Shown here: positions 34,896 to 44,108 of the stretch, piece after piece
Layout of the letters: each line of letters begins with the position of its first letter
Numbering within the stretch: position 1 is the stretch's first letter
Source of the DNA: Enterococcus malodoratus ATCC 43197
GTDB lineage: Bacteria > Bacillota > Bacilli > Lactobacillales > Enterococcaceae
Length of the DNA stretch: 64,000 nt
Reading direction: 5' to 3'
Assembly (NCBI RefSeq): GCF_000407185.1
Contig: NZ_KE136481.1
Location: forward strand, 1,774,136 to 1,838,135
Notes under the pieces: generated by a model
Seen by the model: only the letters and a program-made list of their open reading frames with translations
The model's database searches: none
What the model was told of the DNA's origin: nothing
Translations under genes and position numbers: made by a program

Positions 34896-35867
34896 TTATT
34901 TTTTATGCGTTTCGAACAATGGGCTGACTGGTTTATTTTCGTGGATACGTTTGATCGCATCACCCATTAATTCACCAACACTGATTTCGTCGATCTTATC
35001 GATTTTACGTTCATCAGATAAGTAGATTGAATCTGTTACGACTAAATGTTCAATCGCTGAATCTTGGATCCGTTGCATCGCTGGACCTGATAATACAGGA
35101 TGAGTACATGAAGCATAAACTTTTTCTGCACCAGCTTCTTTTAATGCATTCGCAGCTAAAGTGATCGTACCCGCTGTGTCGATCATATCATCGATAATGA
35201 CACACGTTTTTCCATCAACTTTTCCGATGATGTTCATTACTTCGGCAACATTCGCTTTTGGACGACGTTTGTCGATGATCGCGATTGGTGCTTTCAAGAA
35301 CTCGGCTAATTTACGGGCGCGTGTTACACCACCATGGTCAGGTGAGACAACTACAACGTCGTCGCCGCAGATTTCTTTTTCTAGGAAGTAATCAGCAATT
35401 AATGGTGCACCCATTAAATGATCCACAGGGATATCAAAGAATCCTTGGATTTGAGAAGCATGTAGATCTAAAGTCAATAGACGTGTTGCGCCAGCTTTTT
35501 CGATCATGTTAGCAACAAGTTTAGCAGTAATTGGTTCCCGTGCACGTGCTTTACGGTCTTGACGAGCATAACCATAATAAGGCATTACGACGTTGATTGT
35601 TTTTGCACTCGCACGTTTCAAGGCATCGATCATAATCAACAATTCCATCAGATTATCATTTACCGGACTACTTGTAGACTGAACGACATAGACATGACAG
35701 CCACGAATACTTTCTTCAATGTTTACTTGAATTTCACCATCACTAAATTGGGTCACTGAACTTTTTCCTAGTTCAACACCGACTTCTTCAGCGATTTTTT
35801 CAGCTAGGGGACGATTTGAATTCAAAGCAAAAATTTTCAATCTTGGATCAAAATAATGTTTCGACAT
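34896..35867 (-). CDS. prs: Ribose-phosphate pyrophosphokinase
   Basis: PRPP synthetase, 323 residues, makes phosphoribosyl pyrophosphate from ribose 5-phosphate and ATP for nucleotide, histidine and NAD synthesis. The ATP loop region [29 protein letters not shown] and the PRPP motif [12 protein letters not shown] are present. The ATG at 35867 with GGAGG upstream is preferred over the longer frame to 35894. It follows glmU, as in Bacillus, and its product is the effector of PurR encoded two genes upstream. Confidence 0.96.
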   Translation of the reverse strand: MSKHYFDPRLKIFALNSNRPLAEKIAEEVGVELGKSSVTQFSDGEIQVNIEESIRGCHVYVVQSTSSPVNDNLMELLIMIDALKRASAKTINVVMPYYGYARQDRKARAREPITAKLVANMIEKAGATRLLTLDLHASQIQGFFDIPVDHLMGAPLIADYFLEKEICGDDVVVVSPDHGGVTRARKLAEFLKAPIAIIDKRRPKANVAEVMNIIGKVDGKTCVIIDDMIDTAGTITLAANALKEAGAEKVYASCTHPVLSGPAMQRIQDSAIEHLVVTDSIYLSDERKIDKIDEISVGELMGDAIKRIHENKPVSPLFETHKK

Positions 35868-35964
35868 GGGGACCTCCACTTTCTTTTTAAACATACGTTA
35901 CCGATTATATACCATTTCAAATAAAATACTAGTCATTTCCTTTTAAGAAATCAAGAGATTTTCC

Positions 35965-37332
35965 TTAAAATGGCAAACGATTCGCATAACCTGTTTTGTT
36001 CACTTGACGCGCACGAGCAATCGCCATATCACCTTCCGCGATATCATCTGTGATCGTCGAACCAGCTGCTGTTACCGTATTGTCAGCGATATTAACAGGG
36101 GCAATGATATTTGTACCCGACCCGATGAAGACATGATCACCAACATTCGTATGGTGCTTGTTCTTGCCGTCATAATTGACAAAGACAACGCCGCAGCCGA
36201 CGTTGATGTCTTTTCCAAGTGTCGCATCGCCAACATACGTTAAATGACCAACCTTGGTGTTTTCACCAATCGTTGCTTTTTTGACCTCTACATAATTTCC
36301 GATATGCGCATTTTCACCGATATCCGCTTGCGGACGCAAGTGTGCATTCGGACCAACATCCGCATTTTTGCGCACGATACATTGCTCTAAGACAGACGCT
36401 TTGATTTCTACCTTGTCCTCAACAATGCTGTCAACGATTTTTGAGTGCGCTCCGATAATACAATCAGAACCGATCACAGTCTTGCCTTGGATCTGCACGC
36501 CAGGTTCAATGATCGTGTCTGAACCGATCTCAATACCTGCGTCAATATACGTCGTTGCTGGGTCAATAAAGGTAACGCCGTTAACCATATGCTGTTTGTT
36601 GATACGGTGACGCATGATTTCATTGGCATGAGCCAAAGCGATCCGATCATTCACACCCAATGATTCTTCAAAATCATCCGTTTGGTATGCGGCAACTGTT
36701 TGTCCGTCATTTTTCAAAATCTCAACGATGTCGGTCAAATAATACTCACCCTGAGCATTGTTCGTACCGATTTTTTCTAATGCCGCAAATAATTGTTCAT
36801 TATCGAAGCAATAGGTTCCTGTATTAATCTCTTGCGTCCGGGCTTCTTCCAGCGTCGCATCTTTTTGCTCCACGATTTTTTCAACAATGCCTACGTGGTC
36901 ACGTAAAATACGGCCATAGCCTGTTGGATCGTCAGCATGAGCAGTCAGAATCGTCGCACTCGCTTTTTTCCCTTGATGGTAATCGAATAAATTGTTCAAC
37001 GTTTGGGTCGTAAGTAACGGTGTATCCCCACTAATGACAAGTGTTGTTCCCTTTTTTCCCTTTAAAAAATCCGCTGCCTGCATAACCGCGTGGCCAGTTC
37101 CCAATTGTTCGGCCTGCAAGACATATTGGCTGCGATCGCCTAATTGCTCCTTAACCATTTCTGCGCCATGTCCCACAATCGTTACGATATCCGCTGGCTG
37201 CGTTTCAACCACGCGTTCGATAATGTGCTCCACCATCGGCTTTCCCGCCACTGGATGCAGAACTTTGTATAATTTTGATTTCATGCGAGTTCCCTTACCC
37301 GCTGCTAAAATAATCGCATAACGATTTTCCAA
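35965..37332 (-). CDS. glmU: Bifunctional UDP-GlcNAc pyrophosphorylase / GlcN-1-P acetyltransferase
   Basis: GlmU, 455 residues, makes UDP-N-acetylglucosamine for peptidoglycan and teichoic acids. The N-terminal pyrophosphorylase (about 1-230) has [20 protein letters not shown]; the C-terminal left-handed beta-helix (about 250-450) has the acetyltransferase active-site region [17 protein letters not shown]. The start is TTG, with GAGGAG 9 bases upstream. One copy of the intergenic repeat family lies about 30 bases before it. Confidence 0.96.
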   Translation of the reverse strand: MENRYAIILAAGKGTRMKSKLYKVLHPVAGKPMVEHIIERVVETQPADIVTIVGHGAEMVKEQLGDRSQYVLQAEQLGTGHAVMQAADFLKGKKGTTLVISGDTPLLTTQTLNNLFDYHQGKKASATILTAHADDPTGYGRILRDHVGIVEKIVEQKDATLEEARTQEINTGTYCFDNEQLFAALEKIGTNNAQGEYYLTDIVEILKNDGQTVAAYQTDDFEESLGVNDRIALAHANEIMRHRINKQHMVNGVTFIDPATTYIDAGIEIGSDTIIEPGVQIQGKTVIGSDCIIGAHSKIVDSIVEDKVEIKASVLEQCIVRKNADVGPNAHLRPQADIGENAHIGNYVEVKKATIGENTKVGHLTYVGDATLGKDINVGCGVVFVNYDGKNKHHTNVGDHVFIGSGTNIIAPVNIADNTVTAAGSTITDDIAEGDMAIARARQVNKTGYANRLPF

Positions 37333-37360
37333 AAGAAGTCACTCCTCATTCATATTAATG

Positions 37361-37416
37361 AAATAATTTTTTTAAAAAATTATCTTTGATTTTCATTCCG
37401 TATATCATTCTACTAA
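37361..37416 (-). repeat. Intergenic repeat copy A (before glmU)
   Basis: The minus strand reads AGTAGAATGATATACGGAAT, then GAAAATC and an A/T hairpin (GATAATTTTTT/AAAAAATTATTTC). It matches copies B, C, D, F and G. Between here and purR (37417-37594) lie a hairpin ACGCTCTCC/GGAGAGCGT (37549-37572) without a good minus-strand T-run and a second hairpin GATATCC/GGATAT; neither is a clear terminator. Confidence 0.6.
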
Positions 37417-37594
37417 TGTATTCAATTTTAAAAAAAATGAAACTAATACTCAACGTGTATATCCTTCAATAGTGAGGATATCGTTTTTTTAATTTCTGCC
37501 ACTATACTATTTTACTAGCCTGACGCAAAAAATACTAGCTCGTTAGACGCTCTCCAAAAAAGGAGAGCGTTTTAACAGTCTAGCATTTTGTTTT

Positions 37595-38413
37595 CTATTT
37601 ATCGAAGCAATTACCTGGTACGACCGAGATGGTTTTCGTACTAGTATCTACGTCTTGAACAAATAGTAATGAATTGTAATCATCGATCGCGCGTTCACCT
37701 TTGAACTTAGATTCCGCAAAGACAGTGATTCCGACAAGTTCAGCCTCGAACTCCTCGATCAAGCTCTTCATGCCGTTGACGGTTCCGCCGCCTTTCATGA
37801 AGTCATCCACGATCAAAACTCTCGAACCACGCTTCAAGCTGCGTTTTGACAGCTCCATTTTTTCGATGCGTTCAGAAGAACCGGAAACATAATTCACGCT
37901 GACTGTAGAGCCCTCCGTGATTTTTGAATCCCGGCGAACGATAACGAACGGCGCATTCAAATAATAAGAAACTGCTTGAGCAATCGGCACGCCTTTCGTT
38001 GCGACCGTCATGACTGCATCTACTTTTTTATCCAAATACTGAGCCGCAATAATCCGACCCACTCTACGTAATAAGTCAGGCTGTCCCAACATATCAGATA
38101 AGTATACATACCCACCTGGCAATAAACGATCTTCTTCCGACAAACGTTCAGCCAAAGATCCGATATATTCTTGCGCCTCTTCATCCGTAATGCTCGGTGT
38201 AAAAACAACTCCTCCGGCAGCACCTGGTATTGTTTCTAAGAACCCTGTTCCTCGTTCTTTGAAGGTCTTTTTAACAATTGCTAAATCTTCACTGATCGAA
38301 GATTTTGCCGAACCGTATCGAGCCGCAAAAAAAGTCAATGGGATCAGATCATGTGGATGATCCAACAAGTATTGTGTCATGTCGATTAATCGTTCACTTC
38401 GACGCACTTTCAC
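37595..38413 (-). CDS. purR: Purine operon repressor PurR (Gram-positive type)
   Basis: PurR, 272 residues, represses purine genes in Bacillus and activates them in lactococci; PRPP is the effector. A winged helix (about 1-72) with the typical MKVRRSERLIDMTQYLL start is followed by a phosphoribosyltransferase-like domain with VLIVDDFMKGGGTVNGM. The GTG at 38413, 8 bases after AGGAG, matches the known N-terminus; the GTG at 38422 overlaps the binding site. The gene has its own promoter and PurBoxes, so it is probably autoregulated. glmU and prs follow. Confidence 0.95.
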   Translation of the reverse strand: MKVRRSERLIDMTQYLLDHPHDLIPLTFFAARYGSAKSSISEDLAIVKKTFKERGTGFLETIPGAAGGVVFTPSITDEEAQEYIGSLAERLSEEDRLLPGGYVYLSDMLGQPDLLRRVGRIIAAQYLDKKVDAVMTVATKGVPIAQAVSYYLNAPFVIVRRDSKITEGSTVSVNYVSGSSERIEKMELSKRSLKRGSRVLIVDDFMKGGGTVNGMKSLIEEFEAELVGITVFAESKFKGERAIDDYNSLLFVQDVDTSTKTISVVPGNCFDK

Positions 38414-38436
38414 GTAATTCACTCCTATTTCAATTT

Positions 38437-38596
38437 AATGTATTTTTTCCTCGCTGAAAAAAATTTGATGTCAAATCCGTAGAGCTTCCGATAATGGACC
38501 AAAGCCCAACATAAAACTGGCCGCCTAGTTCATTTTAGTCAAACTGTTTTTCTCCGAGAAAAATAATTCTGATTCTCAACGCGTATCATCCCGCTG
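38437..38596 (-). repeat. Intergenic repeat copies E (38437-38490) and D (38541-38596) before purR
   Basis: Copy D on the minus strand reads CAGCGGGATGATACGCGTTG, then AGAATCAGAATTATTTTTC and GGAGAAAAACAG. Copy E is more diverged: TCTACGGATTTGACATC followed by a TTTTTTTC-AGCGA-GGAAAAAA hairpin, and shares AAAATACATT with copy H. Both lie in the purR leader. Confidence 0.5.
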
Positions 38597-38646
38597 TTTC
38601 AGAAAGAAAAAGCGCATGATAAGCCTATTCTGATTTATCGTTTCCC

Positions 38647-38675
38647 ATTATAAGGGTTTAGCCAATAAAATTCGA
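38647..38675 (-). promoter_or_regulatory. purR promoter
   Basis: TCGAAT (38675-38670), 17 bases, TATAAT (38652-38647) on the minus strand. The -35 lies inside the second PurBox. The leader to purR is about 230 bases and carries repeat copies D and E. Confidence 0.6.
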
Positions 38676-38711
38676 GCATTTTCTCGTTTTAAAGTCGAAA
38701 AGTTCGGAATT
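38668..38711. promoter_or_regulatory. PurBox pair upstream of purR
   Basis: Box 1 on the minus strand (38711-38699) reads AATTCCGAACTTT, a full match to the Bacillus PurBox AWWWCCGAACWWT. Box 2 in the opposite orientation (38668-38680) reads AAATTCGAGCATT with two mismatches. They are inverted and 18 bases apart, close to the 16-17 known in Bacillus. Confidence 0.65.
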
Positions 38712-38726
38712 TATTAATTATTCCAC

Positions 38727-38757
38727 AAAAAAAGAGGAAAAGCTTTCGCTTTCCTCT
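38727..38757 (-). terminator. adc operon terminator
   Basis: AGAGGAAA-GCGAAAGCT-TTTCCTCT followed by T6 on the minus strand, at the end of the permease gene. Confidence 0.85.
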
Positions 38758-39586
38758 ATTTTTGCAACTGTTTTCGCTGAACCAAGAACCGCAATTGACG
38801 AATGCCGTTGATTACTAGGAACAATAAAATGAATCCTAGAGTAATCGTGGCTCCTGGCGGCGTGTCTAAATAATAGGATCCTGTTAATCCGCCGATCATC
38901 CCGACAAATCCAACAAGGACACTGATCAAGATGACCAAGTTAAAGCTTTTTCCTACACGCATGCCGATTGCAGCCGGCAATACCATAATCGCTGAAATCA
39001 ACAAAGCCCCCGCGATCGGGATCATTATTGCAATCGCTACACCTGTAACGATATTAAAGATCATTGACATCATACGGACAGGCAGATTATCTACCGCCGC
39101 AATATCTTCATCAAAGGTCAGCACATACATCGGACGTTTAAATAGCAAGAATAAGATACCGACTAGTACAAAGAGAACGCCTAGGAAGACAACCTGCTGC
39201 CACGTAATCGTCACGATCGAACCAAATAAATAGGATTGGATACTGACCGCTGAGCTTCCTGGTGCCAAACTCATTAATACCAAAGCAATTGCTAAACCTG
39301 CCGCCATTAAGATCGCGATCGATATTTCTGAATAGGAGCTGTACATGTTTTGCAGGTATTCCATGATGATCGCAGCAATGACCACTACTAGCAGTGTCGT
39401 GGCTGTGGGATTTAAGTTTAAGAAGAATCCTAACGCTACACCGGCCAGCGAAACATGAGACAAGGTGTCCGCCATCAAAGACTGCCGACGAATGACTAGA
39501 AAAACACCCAGCATCGGCGCAATTCCGGCAATAAAGATCGCAGCTAGGAAGGCCCGTCTCATGAACTCATATGAAAGCAACGCCAT
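38756..39586 (-). CDS. adcB: Zinc ABC transporter permease
   Basis: A 276-residue membrane protein with about eight to nine membrane segments of the ABC-3 family, which imports Zn2+ or Mn2+. The segment [21 protein letters not shown] and the [11 protein letters not shown] end are typical. It overlaps the ATPase gene by 28 bases and is the third gene of the operon adcA-adcC-adcB. Zinc rather than manganese is inferred from the histidine-rich binding protein. Confidence 0.92.
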   Translation of the reverse strand: MALLSYEFMRRAFLAAIFIAGIAPMLGVFLVIRRQSLMADTLSHVSLAGVALGFFLNLNPTATTLLVVVIAAIIMEYLQNMYSSYSEISIAILMAAGLAIALVLMSLAPGSSAVSIQSYLFGSIVTITWQQVVFLGVLFVLVGILFLLFKRPMYVLTFDEDIAAVDNLPVRMMSMIFNIVTGVAIAIMIPIAGALLISAIMVLPAAIGMRVGKSFNLVILISVLVGFVGMIGGLTGSYYLDTPPGATITLGFILLFLVINGIRQLRFLVQRKQLQK

Positions 39587-40239
39587 TTTGAATTCTCCTT
39601 TCGCACCAATCGAATATGGCGATCAATGTATTTTTGCGTATCCTCGTGATCGTGTGTAATCATTAAAATACTTTTTCCATGGGCATGAGCACTATGTCGT
39701 AACAACTCATAAAAATCGTTGCGGGATTTTTCGTCCATCCCGGTTGTTGGTTCATCTAGAATCAACAGATCCGGATCCTTAGCAAATAAACGAGCCAAGC
39801 TGATCCGTTGTTTTTGTCCACCGGATAATTCGCCCACTTTTTTATGGCGCATATTCCACATATCTACTGATTCCAACGCTTTTTTCACATGTTCATGATC
39901 ACGTTCGGATAGTTTTTTGAACCATTTTCCTTGCGGATAACGACCAGATTCCACCAATTCCAAGACTGTGCTGGGAAATCCCGCGTTAAATGACGAGACC
40001 TGTTGCGGAATATAGCCAATGCTCAATTTTTGACCCTGAGCATTTTTTTTCGCGATCGTCACTTTTCCGCTGCTGGGTTTTAATAACCCTAATGTCGCTT
40101 TGATCAATGTCGATTTTGCGGCACCATTTTCTCCTGTCAAAATGACAAACTCGCCTGGATCCACATGATAAGACACATTCTCCAAGACTGGTTCATTGTC
40201 ATAATAGAACGAGAGATCTTCCACTTCGATATACGACAT
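39559..40239 (-). CDS. adcC: Zinc ABC transporter ATPase
   Basis: A 226-residue ATPase energising zinc import. The Walker A motif is GENGAAKST, with alanine where glycine is usual, as is common in this family. Q-loop IPQQ, signature LSGGQKQR, Walker [13 protein letters not shown] and H-loop MITHDHED follow. It is 20 bases after adcA and overlaps the permease gene, so the three are one operon. Confidence 0.93.
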   Translation of the reverse strand: MSYIEVEDLSFYYDNEPVLENVSYHVDPGEFVILTGENGAAKSTLIKATLGLLKPSSGKVTIAKKNAQGQKLSIGYIPQQVSSFNAGFPSTVLELVESGRYPQGKWFKKLSERDHEHVKKALESVDMWNMRHKKVGELSGGQKQRISLARLFAKDPDLLILDEPTTGMDEKSRNDFYELLRHSAHAHGKSILMITHDHEDTQKYIDRHIRLVRKENSKWRCFHMSS

Positions 40240-40259
40240 TTTTTCTCACCTTTTTCCTA

Positions 40260-41225
40260 TTACTGAATACTTTCCTTCAACGCGCTCAAATTTTCACGCA
40301 TAACAGAAAGATAGCTTTCACCATCTTTGATTTGTTTATCCGTCAAACTTTCTAACGGATTTAAGACTTTTAATTTCACACCGGTTTCTTTAGACAAGGT
40401 TTCGGCGACTTTCGATGAGGCATTTTCTTCAAAGTAGATAACTTTGACTTGATTGTCATCAACATAGTGCTTCAATTCGCTTAAACGGCTTGGTGACGGC
40501 TCTTGATCGGGGGAAATTCCGGCAATCGCTTCTTGGGTCAAACCGTATTGTTTGGCTAAATAACCAAAGGCCGCATGCTGTGTGACAAATGTTTTGTTCT
40601 TCGCATCTTTGAATGTCGTTTGGTATTCTTGATCCACCGCTTTTAATTCGTCGATATAACTTGCTGCATTTTTTTCAAAGGCCGCTTTGTCCTCTGGGTA
40701 TTTTTTACTCAACTGATCGCGAATCGTTTCCACTTCTTTGATCGCTAAGACTGGATCTAACCACACATGAGGGTCCAAATCATGATCGTGTCCATGTTCT
40801 TCATGCTCATCTGAGTCATGATCATGCGCTTCTTCGTGATCATGTTCCGCACCTTCCATCAATTTAATATCTTTAGAGGCTTGAATAACTTCGGTTTTCT
40901 TCGTATTGATCGTATCCGTCAGATTATCCGTCCATGTTTCCAGTTCCGGACTATTGTAGACAAACACATCAGAATCTGAAATTTTCGCTAAATCCTTGGC
41001 CGAGGGCTCAAAATCGTGAGGCTCAGTTCCCGCTGGAATCAACAATTCCACGTTTCCTTTGTTACCTACCACTTGTTTGGTAAATTCATACATCGGATAA
41101 AAAGTCGTCATCACATGGATTTTATCCTCAGATGTCGTTTCTTTTTTCTCTTGGCCCCCGCAGGCAGTCAGCACGACTGATAATAGCACAGCTCCTAATA
41201 AAAGTAGTCCTTTTTGCATCTTCAT
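40260..41225 (-). CDS. adcA: Zinc-binding lipoprotein AdcA
   Basis: A 321-residue substrate-binding lipoprotein: signal peptide and lipobox LTACGG with the lipidated cysteine at residue 22, then a cluster A-1 fold with metal-binding histidines in GTEPHDFEPS, DPHVWLDP and VTQHAAFGY. A histidine/aspartate-rich loop (about 128-152, HDHEEAHDHDSDEHEEHGHD) marks zinc specificity. The C-terminal ZinT domain of longer AdcA proteins is absent. First gene of the operon, behind a promoter with Zur-like palindromes. Confidence 0.93.
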   Translation of the reverse strand: MKMQKGLLLLGAVLLSVVLTACGGQEKKETTSEDKIHVMTTFYPMYEFTKQVVGNKGNVELLIPAGTEPHDFEPSAKDLAKISDSDVFVYNSPELETWTDNLTDTINTKKTEVIQASKDIKLMEGAEHDHEEAHDHDSDEHEEHGHDHDLDPHVWLDPVLAIKEVETIRDQLSKKYPEDKAAFEKNAASYIDELKAVDQEYQTTFKDAKNKTFVTQHAAFGYLAKQYGLTQEAIAGISPDQEPSPSRLSELKHYVDDNQVKVIYFEENASSKVAETLSKETGVKLKVLNPLESLTDKQIKDGESYLSVMRENLSALKESIQ

Positions 41226-41264
41226 CTATCTAAACACCTTCTCTTCTCTTTTAAGACATGAATT

Positions 41265-41293
41265 AATTTAACAAATGTTTTTCTATCCGTCAA
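41265..41293 (-). promoter_or_regulatory. adcACB promoter
   Basis: TTGACG (41293-41288), 17 bases, TAAATT (41270-41265) on the minus strand, 40 bases before adcA. Confidence 0.6.
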
Positions 41294-41300
41294 CTCAAAG

Positions 41301-41313
41301 CGTAAAATTTACG
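41301..41313. promoter_or_regulatory. Zur-like operator upstream of adcA
   Basis: CGTAAA-A-TTTACG is a perfect 13-base palindrome 7 bases upstream of the adcA -35 and resembles the Firmicutes Zur box (CGTAATnATTACG). A TTAACnnGTTAA AdcR box is not seen. Confidence 0.5.
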
Positions 41314-41406
41314 ATTTACAATAGAATAATACCCATAAACCGTAAAACAAATGACGTTACGCTCATATGAAAAACGAAACCTGTATCCGGTTCATTACTG
41401 TTTTCA

Positions 41407-41421
41407 CGTTATTTAATTACG
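41407..41421. promoter_or_regulatory. Second possible Zur-like site
   Basis: On the minus strand CGTAATTAAATAACG resembles the Zur consensus with a slightly longer centre. It lies about 115 bases upstream of the adcA -35, nearer ispE. Weak on its own. Confidence 0.3.
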
Positions 41422-41466
41422 ATCTCTACTTAAAATGAATGAGAATTTCACCTCATATACGAGCTC

Positions 41467-41493
41467 AAAAAAAATAGACCCTCATTGGATCTA
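41467..41493 (-). terminator. ispE terminator
   Basis: TAGATCC-AATGA-GGGTCTA followed by T8 on the minus strand; it includes the ispE stop codon region. Confidence 0.8.
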
Positions 41494-42342
41494 CTTTAAC
41501 GTACGTACAAGATAGACTTCATCGCAAAAACCTTTTAGCGCGTTAAAGACATGCTTTGCTCGTGAATACTTACGACACAGTGCATAAACGGTAGGTCCGC
41601 TGCCGCTCATCATTGCCGCATCCGCACCATATTTCATCATTCGGTCTTTCAACTGCTGAATAACCGGATGCTTTTTAATCGTGACAACTTCCATTGAATT
41701 CCCCAAGTTTTCAGTCATCTTTTGATAATCATTCTCTTCGATCGCCGAAACAAGGGACGCAATATCCGGATGATACAAATCCTCCATCACAATTTTGGCA
41801 AAAATCGTGCGTGTCGAAACACTCATACGCGGTTTGACGACAACGACCCAACATTGGGGCATCGGTGCGATCGGTGTCACCTTTTCGCCAAAACCTTCTA
41901 CTAGAGAAGTCTGTCCATAAACACAATAGGGAACATCTGAGCCGACTTCTGCTCCTAGTTCAGCTACTTCCTCGATCGATAATCCCAAATTCCATAAACG
42001 ATTGACTGCTCGCAAGGCCGCAGCCGAGTCTGTCGATCCGCCGCCTAAGCCAGCCGCTACTGGAATTTCTTTATGAATTTTGACCCGCAGGCCTTTTTTT
42101 ATATCAAAGCGCTCTTTTACTAAGTCCAATGCTTCGTAAACATGGTTCTTTTTATCCGTGGGTAAAAAAGCCTTGTTGGTTTCAATGATAATGCGATCTT
42201 CAGGAATCTCTTCCAGATACAAACGATCTGCTAGATCGATGCTTGCCATGACCATCGCCAATTCATGTAAGCCATCTGGTCGTTTGCCTAAAATATCGAG
42301 GCCCAAGTTGATTTTCGCTGGGGCTTTCTCCATAATTTCCAT
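41491..42342 (-). CDS. ispE: 4-diphosphocytidyl-2-C-methyl-D-erythritol kinase
   Basis: A 283-residue GHMP kinase. In the MEP isoprenoid pathway it phosphorylates CDP-methylerythritol. APAKINLGLDILGKRPDG, the glycine-rich PVAAGLGGGSTDSAAALR and the C-terminal MSGSGPTVYAL are typical. Enterococci use the mevalonate pathway, and IspE-like proteins persist in several Gram-positive bacteria without the rest of the MEP route, so the true substrate may differ; no other MEP gene is in this window. In Bacillus ispE lies next to purR; here adcACB sits between them. Confidence 0.85.
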   Translation of the reverse strand: MEIMEKAPAKINLGLDILGKRPDGLHELAMVMASIDLADRLYLEEIPEDRIIIETNKAFLPTDKKNHVYEALDLVKERFDIKKGLRVKIHKEIPVAAGLGGGSTDSAAALRAVNRLWNLGLSIEEVAELGAEVGSDVPYCVYGQTSLVEGFGEKVTPIAPMPQCWVVVVKPRMSVSTRTIFAKIVMEDLYHPDIASLVSAIEENDYQKMTENLGNSMEVVTIKKHPVIQQLKDRMMKYGADAAMMSGSGPTVYALCRKYSRAKHVFNALKGFCDEVYLVRTLK

Positions 42343-42463
42343 TTTCTCACCCGTTCAAATTTTTCACTAGACGATTCTATCACAGCCCATAGTAAATGTA
42401 TAGATAATTCATTCTAGCATAGGCGCCTCAAATTAGTTGAATATTTCTACCGGAGGCTTTACC

Positions 42464-42574
42464 ATTAAAGAAAGAGAAAGTCACGAAGTCAAAGATTGGT
42501 TGTTGGATGCACCTGTCGTGCATAATTTCGACTTTTTATTTGTCCGCTTTAGACAATGGAAGGTCAAATTATGA
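42464..42574 (+). CDS. Possible 36-residue ORF with an ATT start, upstream of hsp20
   Basis: GGAGG followed 7 bases later by ATT opens a frame reading IKERESHEVKDWLLDAPVVH and ending WKVKL, 20 bases before the hsp20 start. The frame is open upstream only to a TTG at 42437 without a binding site. It could be a real small gene with a rare start, the remnant of a larger gene, or chance. No homology recognised. Confidence 0.25.
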   Translation: MKERESHEVKDWLLDAPVVHNFDFLFVRFRQWKVKL

Positions 42575-42594
42575 AGAATTAGGAGGAATGCTGT

Positions 42595-42999
42595 ATGAGT
42601 CTATTACCAAAAAACGAGTGGTTGGATGGGGAAGATTTAGTTGGACGCCTGATGAATACATTTTGGGATGATCGAAAAATGAGTGTCGATATCCGGGATT
42701 TAGAGGATCATTATGAAATAAAGGCGGACCTGCCAGGATTTGAAAAACCGGAAATTTCTGTTCGCTACAACAATGATATCCTTTCGATCGATGCTGAACA
42801 TACCAGCGAAAATGAAGTCAAAGATGATGGGCATTTTGTTCGCAGAGAGCGTTCCAACAGTGCCTATCACCGTCAATTTGTTGTAAAAAGTATCGACGAG
42901 GAAAAAATCACTGCCGCCTTTGAAAATGGTGTCCTTACTTTGAAATTGCCAAAAGCTGATTATGAAGAAAAGAAAGGGAAAGCAATTACGATTGATTAA
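42595..42999 (+). CDS. Small heat shock protein (Hsp20/alpha-crystallin)
   Basis: A 134-residue holdase chaperone that binds unfolding proteins. The alpha-crystallin domain spans about residues 25-125, with YEIKADLPGFEKPEISV, the loop to HFVRRERS and the closing FENGVLTLKLPK motif. AGGAGG lies 7 bases before the ATG. Only partial CtsR half-sites (GGTCAAA, AGTCAAA) are seen upstream, so heat regulation is unclear. An IS30-family element begins 15 bases after the stop and has removed or displaced its terminator. Confidence 0.93.
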   Translation: MSLLPKNEWLDGEDLVGRLMNTFWDDRKMSVDIRDLEDHYEIKADLPGFEKPEISVRYNNDILSIDAEHTSENEVKDDGHFVRRERSNSAYHRQFVVKSIDEEKITAAFENGVLTLKLPKADYEEKKGKAITID

Positions 43000-43014
43000 C
43001 CTTTGAATATCTTA

Positions 43015-44066
43015 ATTGTCAAATTAAGTTAGACAAATCATCAATACTTACGTAACTCAAAAATACTTCCAAAGGTGTTCGATAATCCAGTGATTTTCTA
43101 GGAATATTATTTCGTTTAGATGTGACAGATTGAATAAAAGATTCATCTACTGAATTGAAATCCATAGATTTCAATAAACCATCTCTACGTAACAATCCGT
43201 TAGAATTCTCGTTTAGGCCTCTTTGAGACGGCGTTCCTGGATCAGCGAAATAAATGGCAATATCATTGGCATTACTGATTTGTTTCCAATTTGAAAATTC
43301 CTTTCCACAATCAAAAGTGATGGATTTGAATAGATTTTTCGGTACAGATTCAAACCAATGATTTAATTTTTTTTCAATATCAATCGCTTGTCTACCACAC
43401 GGTTTCAATGTGATGATAACTTTTGATAATCGTTCAACTAAGGTAATTACAGCACTTTTATGTTTCAGACCTACGATAGTGTCACCTTCAAGGTGACCAA
43501 ACTCATTTGAGAATTGGCTATAATCTTTTTCACGTTCATGAATAGAGCGGCGGAAAGCTTGTTTTCCACGCCTTTCTTGATGTCCATTCGGTTTACGCTT
43601 GCCTTTCATCGGTAAGTCAGAAGGATTAAATAGCCCCTTTTTGAACATACGATAAATGGTACGAGCAGAACAACGAATAGGAAACGCTGCACGACCAACA
43701 ATCACATCGGGTGTCCATCCTTGAACAACCTTTCTTTGAATATATTCTGATTGTTCCTCGGGTAAAACAAGCGGGCGTCTACCACAGTTTGATTTGTTTT
43801 TCTTATACTGTTGATAGTATTCTAAGGCTGATTTTCCTTGCTTGAAGAATAGGTATACTTTATGGATCGTTTGTCTTGAACGATTCAAGCAATGCGCAGT
43901 TTTCGCAACAGATTGATTTATTTTGAAATAAGACTCTATCATTACAAGTTCATCCGTTGTAAGATGGGTATAGGTCATTTGTACTCACTCCTTATAATTC
44001 TTTGGTCAGAACTATTTTGAGTGTAGCACAAATGGCTTTTTTAGTTGTCTAGCTTAATTTTACAAT
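43015..44066. mobile_element. IS30-family insertion sequence, about 1052 bp
   Basis: Imperfect terminal inverted repeats, ATTGTCAAATTAAGTTAGAC.. at 43015-43036 and its counterpart ATTGTAAAATTAAGCTAGAC.. read inward from 44066-44045, match at 20 of 22 positions and enclose one intact transposase gene. No target-site duplication could be confirmed at these borders, so the exact ends may be off by a few bases. It sits between the converging hsp20 and mprF genes and breaks neither. Confidence 0.85.
43019..43978 (-). CDS. IS30-family transposase
   Basis: A 319-residue transposase. The N-terminal helix-turn-helix region (about 1-60, TDELVMIESYFKINQSVAKTA) binds the ends; the catalytic core has the aspartate in GHLEGDTIVG, the aspartate in ITFDCGKEF and the glutamate in GLNENSNGLLRRDG, the DDE triad in IS30 spacing. 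The frame is intact, so the element may be active. It resembles the enterococcal IS6770/IS1062 group; the subgroup is not decided. Confidence 0.92.
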   Translation of the reverse strand: MTYTHLTTDELVMIESYFKINQSVAKTAHCLNRSRQTIHKVYLFFKQGKSALEYYQQYKKNKSNCGRRPLVLPEEQSEYIQRKVVQGWTPDVIVGRAAFPIRCSARTIYRMFKKGLFNPSDLPMKGKRKPNGHQERRGKQAFRRSIHEREKDYSQFSNEFGHLEGDTIVGLKHKSAVITLVERLSKVIITLKPCGRQAIDIEKKLNHWFESVPKNLFKSITFDCGKEFSNWKQISNANDIAIYFADPGTPSQRGLNENSNGLLRRDGLLKSMDFNSVDESFIQSVTSKRNNIPRKSLDYRTPLEVFLSYVSIDDLSNLI

Positions 44067-44076
44067 CGGCGATAAT

Positions 44077-44108
44077 AAAAAATACGAGCCGCTTGGGCTC
44101 GTATTTTT
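44077..44108. terminator. mprF terminator
   Basis: AAAATACGAGCC-GCTT-GGGCTCGTATTTTT, a perfect stem with A and T runs on both sides, between the insertion sequence and mprF. Confidence 0.88.
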
